From: DTU098 sp964498525
Lineage (GTDB): Bacteria; Bacillota; Desulfotomaculia; Desulfotomaculales; Pelotomaculaceae
Reading direction: 5' to 3'
DNA length: 64,000 nt
Assembly: GCA_964498525.1 (NCBI GenBank)
Contig: CAZCGU010000010.1
Coordinates: 66,344 to 130,343 of the forward strand
Below the pieces are notes generated by a model. It saw nothing but the letters and a program-made list of their open reading frames with translations. It was not told the origin of the DNA and did no database searches. Below, piece after piece: positions 60,668-64,000 of the stretch. Position 1 is the first letter of the stretch; the number at the start of each line of letters is the position of its first letter. The position numbers and the translations under genes were made by a program.

Positions 60668-62923
60668 TTGCTCAGGTTTTTTTTCAGGATCCTTTCCTGT
60701 ACGGTTATAATGCTTTTGTTATTTTCCTTCAGTACAGTTGCCGCAGCTGTTCCTTTAAAACCCCTGGCTGAATTAATTGCGCCACCCGAACTGGAAATAG
60801 GCAGCATTAATCGCAAGGCAGTACAGGAGCAGATTAAGGCTAAAAAGGATAGTCTTGAGAAAAGCCATAAAAAAATCAGCACGGATTTACTTCAACTGAT
60901 TAGTGAGGATTACATCCTGCCCGGCCAAACCAGGGAAAAGTTGCAAGGACAAATGCAGGATCTAAAACAATTCCGGCTGGAAACATTCCAAAAAAGAGGA
61001 ACTGCAAGTGAGCCCAGAGAGCTGGTCTATATCTACATATACCTTGCACCCCCTGCTGAAACCCGGTGCGTGGACAAGTATGCCCGGGAGGTCACCGACC
61101 GGGATGAGGCCAATCATCTGGCGGCAGCCTGGGTCGAAGTTAAAAACCTGGAAACCCTGGCTTCGGATGACGCCGTAAAGGCAATCCGCACCGTAATGCC
61201 GCCCCGGGTAAATAAAGGTTCAGTAACAAGTGAAGGCGATATAATCCATAATTCTGACCAGGTGCGCGCCTTATTCGGGCAAGACGGCGCCGGCATGAAG
61301 ATAGGTATTATTTCCGACGGTGTTGACAACTGGGCTTCTGCCCGGAATTCGGGCGACCTCCCGGCGGGCCTGAAGGTACTTAGCAACAAGGCGGGCGGGG
61401 ACGAAGGTACAGCCATGCTGGAGATAGTCCACGATCTTGCCCCCGGGGCAGGGTTATATTTCCATGATTGCGGTGATAATATAATCGCTTTTAATCAAGC
61501 CATCAGCAATCTGGTAGCTGCGGGCTGCCGTATTGTCTGTGACGACATCGGCTGGATCGGCGAACCGTTCTTTGAAGACGGCATTATTGCCCGCCACGTC
61601 GCCTCAATGCTGGCCGATAGCAATATCATTTATATTTCCAGCGCCGGGAATGACGCCGAAACACATTACCAGGGCGGATACCACGATCAGGGGGACGGCT
61701 GCCACGATTTCAGCGAAGGTTCTTCGGATTTCAAAAATATTTACGCCCGGATCCCACCGGGGGAAGAAATAATAGTTGTCCTTCAATGGGATGACCAATT
61801 CGGCGCATCTTCGAATGATTATGATTTATACTTGTGGGACTCACCCTTTAATCAACTTTTGGACGCGAGCTGTAACTTCCAGACCGGAGATGCCGACCCC
61901 CTTGAATGGGTTGCCTATACAAACTATACGCCTTCCGCCATTGATGTCTGCCTGGACGTTAACAAGTACGCAGGTAACGCCAAGACCCTGGAATTATTTA
62001 TGTATTTTTCTGAAGCTTACACCACGAATATCTGCCCCGGAGATTCAGTTTTCGGACACCCGGCCGTTCCCGGAGCTATTGCCGTAGGAGCAATAAACGC
62101 CGCGAGGCCGTCACAGATCGCCAGCTATTCCTCCCGCGGTCCCGTAACAATCCGGTATCCCCTGCCCGAAATTCGCAATAAGCCCGATATATGCGGCATC
62201 GACGGTGTCAGGGTTACCGGGGCGGGGGGTTTCTCCAAATGGTTTTACGGAACCAGCGCCGCGGCGCCCCATGTGGCAGCCATCGCCGCCCTGACCTGGG
62301 CCCAGTACCCGGAAAAAACAGCCGGTGAAATTCGCGGCATCATCCTGGCGCAGGCAGTTGACCTGGGGGCCCCGGGCTTCGATTATATCTATGGGGCAGG
62401 AAGGGCCGACGCCTTAAATAGCATCCAGGGCGGAGACACCGCCCCGCCCGCCTACCTGGGCGCCTCCCTGAGCGGGGACCACAAAACAGTGACCCTGATC
62501 TTTTCCGAAAAACTGGCAGCAAACATAGACAACCTGAAAAATTCCGTTACATTCGCTGCCGACGGTACAACTTTCACCCCCCTGGGTGCGGGTGACTCTG
62601 TTACCCCCAGTAACAACACCCTGGTCGTAACCTTCAGCGCCCCACTTACCGGCAGCCGGAACAAGCTTCGGGTGGCGGCCGGCTCCATAAAGGACGTTGC
62701 CGGCAACATCCTGACTTCCACAGTTACCACAGAAACCATCAGGGCCGGGCTAAAGGGTGACCTAAACGGCGACGATGTTGTGGATCTGACGGATCTTCTT
62801 CTGCTGGCCCAATACATCGGGGTAAGACAGGGAGACGCCGCCTGGGAAAGCGCCTGCCTCGCAGATTTGAACAACGACCTGGTCATAAATATCCTGGACC
62901 TGGTTGAGATAACCGGACAATAA
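60668..62923 (+). CDS. exported S8/S53-like serine protease with Ig-like and dockerin-like C-terminus
   Basis: About 751 residues. The signal peptide is FRILSCTVIMLLLFSFSTVA. The protease core shows IGIISDGVDNW near 215, GGDEGTAMLEIVHDLAPGA near 243-261 and the nucleophile region FYGTSAAAPHVAAIAAL, with Ser at about 530. The usual subtilisin HGT histidine is replaced by DEGT, a Glu-Asp arrangement as in S53-like (sedolisin-related) enzymes. Residues about 600-690 look like an SbsA-type Ig domain. The end (GDLNGDDVVDLTDLLLLAQY and LADLNNDLVINILDLVEI) is a two-EF-hand dockerin-like module. TTG at 60668 has AGGGGGT 7 nt upstream; the ATG at 60596 has none. Confidence 0.82.
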   Translation: MLRFFFRILSCTVIMLLLFSFSTVAAAVPLKPLAELIAPPELEIGSINRKAVQEQIKAKKDSLEKSHKKISTDLLQLISEDYILPGQTREKLQGQMQDLKQFRLETFQKRGTASEPRELVYIYIYLAPPAETRCVDKYAREVTDRDEANHLAAAWVEVKNLETLASDDAVKAIRTVMPPRVNKGSVTSEGDIIHNSDQVRALFGQDGAGMKIGIISDGVDNWASARNSGDLPAGLKVLSNKAGGDEGTAMLEIVHDLAPGAGLYFHDCGDNIIAFNQAISNLVAAGCRIVCDDIGWIGEPFFEDGIIARHVASMLADSNIIYISSAGNDAETHYQGGYHDQGDGCHDFSEGSSDFKNIYARIPPGEEIIVVLQWDDQFGASSNDYDLYLWDSPFNQLLDASCNFQTGDADPLEWVAYTNYTPSAIDVCLDVNKYAGNAKTLELFMYFSEAYTTNICPGDSVFGHPAVPGAIAVGAINAARPSQIASYSSRGPVTIRYPLPEIRNKPDICGIDGVRVTGAGGFSKWFYGTSAAAPHVAAIAALTWAQYPEKTAGEIRGIILAQAVDLGAPGFDYIYGAGRADALNSIQGGDTAPPAYLGASLSGDHKTVTLIFSEKLAANIDNLKNSVTFAADGTTFTPLGAGDSVTPSNNTLVVTFSAPLTGSRNKLRVAAGSIKDVAGNILTSTVTTETIRAGLKGDLNGDDVVDLTDLLLLAQYIGVRQGDAAWESACLADLNNDLVINILDLVEITGQ

Positions 62924-62930
62924 GAACAGG

Positions 62931-62986
62931 TCCCCGGTAAAAACGGGTTGCGGACTTCTACGGTTCCAACCCGGCCAGTCCGGGGT
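62931..62986 (+). other. complex inverted repeat after protease gene
   Basis: Outer CCCCGG/CCGGGG and inner CGGGTTG/CAACCCG arms can form a long interrupted hairpin just after the protease stop. No T-run follows, so terminator function is uncertain. Confidence 0.4.
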
Positions 62987-63153
62987 AAGCAAGACCGCGG
63001 TTTTGTTTCCGTTCCAGGGAACAGCTAAAACCAATATGACCCCTTTATAAACCCGGCAACATCAACCTGCGCCCCTGCAGTGGAGCCAGGGCTTTCCAGG
63101 CGGATTCCCACCCACAATTTTATGCCCCAATAGCCGGCGCCGGGAAGATAAAA

Positions 63154-63176
63154 GAAAAAACCCGCAGTGCCCGGGT
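63154..63176 (-). terminator. terminator of tRNA-Pro
   Basis: On the minus strand ACCCG-GGCACTG-CGGGT then TTTTT, about 25 nt after the tRNA 3' end. Confidence 0.75.
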
Positions 63177-63200
63177 GAACAGGACCTGCAGGTTTCTTTA

Positions 63201-63277
63201 TGGTCGGGATGACACGACTTGAACGTGCGACCTCACGGTCCCGAACCGTGCGCTCTACCAAACTGAGCTACATCCCG
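63201..63277 (-). tRNA. trnP: tRNA-Pro (anticodon CGG)
   Basis: A 77-nt cloverleaf with encoded CCA. Acceptor stem CGGGATG/CATCCCG is perfect. The anticodon stem CACGG/CCGTG has loop TTCGGGA with anticodon CGG (63241-63243). The T-arm is GCACG-TTCAAGT-CGTGT. It decodes CCG. Confidence 0.96.
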
Positions 63278-63632
63278 TCAGGCGGCAGAAATCTGCCGGA
63301 AGACAATTCTTCTGTTGATTGACAAAATATATTTTCCCACAGTCCATGGAAAAAGTCAAGGATCAATCATCAGAATTGAATTTATTACGTAATCGCGCCG
63401 CCCTGAAATATCCATAAAAAATGTCGCTTAAATTGACGGCCTTAAATCGCATATTCAAACCAAAGAGGGGAAAATAATCTGCGAAAGGATATTTTCCTCG
63501 AATAATTCAATAGTGCCATTACACTTTCCTGCCGGTTAATCTTCATAACAGGCATTTTCCTTCAGGTATTTTTTTTGCAGGTATTAGAGCGCGCCATGTC
63601 GAATATGTTAAGTCAATGTTTGGGGTGTTAAA
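63278..63632. other. gene-free interval between tRNA-Pro and acyltransferase
   Basis: 355 nt holding the promoters of the divergent tRNA-Pro and acyltransferase genes. A perfect inverted repeat CGGCAGAAATCTGCCG sits at 63283-63298, in the leader of tRNA-Pro. No gene was found. Confidence 0.4.
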
Positions 63633-64000
63633 ATGATTGTTGCGTGCATATACAAGCTGGTCCGCTCCTTTCTTTCCGGGTTCTACACCCTGTTGGGAGG
63701 CTGCCTGCTGGAATCCGTAGGACGCGACACGGTATTTGAAGGGTTTGTGGATGTTCCCATATCCAATAAGATCCGGATTGGGGAGCAGTGCCACATTGCC
63801 ACCGGCGTTTCTTTCCTGGTAACAGAAACGGGTAATATCACTATAGGAAACAGGGTTTACCTGGGCAGAAACTGCGTCCTTGCCAGCGACAGCGGCATTG
63901 TTATCGGGGACAATACAATGCTGGCAGAATTTGTAAGCATTATTGATGCCAATCATGGTTTTGCTAAAAACGGGCTCCCTATCAGGGACCAGGAGTTTAG
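63633..64000 (+). CDS. hexapeptide-repeat acyltransferase, N-terminal part (runs off the window)
   Basis: About 122 residues are visible before the window ends. After a short hydrophobic N-terminus (LVRSFLSGFYTLLGGCLLE) come hexapeptide-type coils: ISNKIRIGEQCHIATGVSF, GNITIGNRVYLGRNCVLAS and GIVIGDNTMLAEFVSIIDAN, followed by HGF with the likely catalytic His. This is a left-handed beta-helix O-acetyltransferase of the sugar/maltose acetyltransferase or capsule type. The ATG at 63633 is chosen with a weak GGGGTG upstream. The substrate cannot be told without the downstream genes. Confidence 0.82.
   Translation, partial: MIVACIYKLVRSFLSGFYTLLGGCLLESVGRDTVFEGFVDVPISNKIRIGEQCHIATGVSFLVTETGNITIGNRVYLGRNCVLASDSGIVIGDNTMLAEFVSIIDANHGFAKNGLPIRDQEF

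Noticed and set aside
1..64000. CRISPR arrays, IS elements, prophage or integrase genes
   Set aside because: No regularly spaced repeats, transposase, integrase or phage structural genes were seen.

Overview
The window looks like chromosome of a Gram-positive, spore-forming, strictly anaerobic bacterium of the Pelotomaculum/Desulfotomaculum type (Peptococcaceae sensu lato). The reasons are a methylmalonyl-CoA propionate-oxidation cluster, an NADH-linked trimeric [FeFe]-hydrogenase, a Flx-Hdr electron-transfer operon, spoVB, a Gram-positive-type zinc-finger adenylate kinase, strong AGGAGG ribosome binding sites and frequent TTG/GTG starts. This is an inference from gene content, since no rRNA is present. 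No phage, IS element, CRISPR array or rRNA gene was seen.

Layout. (1) 1-11372, plus strand: end of succinyl-CoA synthetase alpha, two-part methylmalonyl-CoA mutase, epimerase, the 12S, 1.3S and 5S parts of a methylmalonyl-CoA:pyruvate transcarboxylase with an extra small subunit, malate dehydrogenase and pyruvate:ferredoxin oxidoreductase. Together they convert propionyl-CoA via methylmalonyl-CoA to succinyl-CoA, regenerate oxaloacetate from malate, and oxidise the pyruvate by-product to acetyl-CoA. (2) 11.6-24.7 kb: mixed housekeeping and unknown genes (zinc phospholipase C-like protein, Cys-rich small protein, radical SAM/SPASM enzyme, topoisomerase III, two universal stress proteins, class II fructose bisphosphatase, MFS exporter, acyl-CoA ligase). 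(3) 24.8-29.2 kb, minus: hydCBA, an electron-confurcating-type hydrogenase that could dispose of NADH and reduced ferredoxin as H2. (4) 29.3-43.7 kb: glycosyltransferase, phosphofructokinase, UPF0182 membrane protein, deoC-ddl, tRNA-Trp, an EF-G paralogue, spoVB, and a surE-DUF4264-folE group. (5) 44.7-51.5 kb, minus: hdrC-hdrB-hdrA-flxD-flxC-flxB-flxA. (6) 52-64 kb: DinG-like helicase, LapA-like protein, UPF0173 hydrolase, MeaB, trxB, adk, isoaspartyl peptidase, an exported S8/S53-like protease with a dockerin-like tail, tRNA-Pro, and a partial hexapeptide acyltransferase.

The most interesting signal is in region 5. Both hdrA and flxD (mvhD-like) are interrupted by an in-frame TGA exactly where their families carry a conserved cysteine. 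In each case a short hairpin with a G in its apical loop lies 20-26 nt downstream, as in bacterial SECIS elements, and the downstream frame continues with full family similarity. I read both as selenocysteine codons, giving a Flx-Hdr complex with two selenoprotein subunits next to a propionate-oxidation and hydrogenase gene set. Together with PFOR and HydABC this gives the cell two candidate routes for exchanging electrons between NADH, ferredoxin, thiol/disulfide and H2, which is the energetic bottleneck of syntrophic propionate oxidation.
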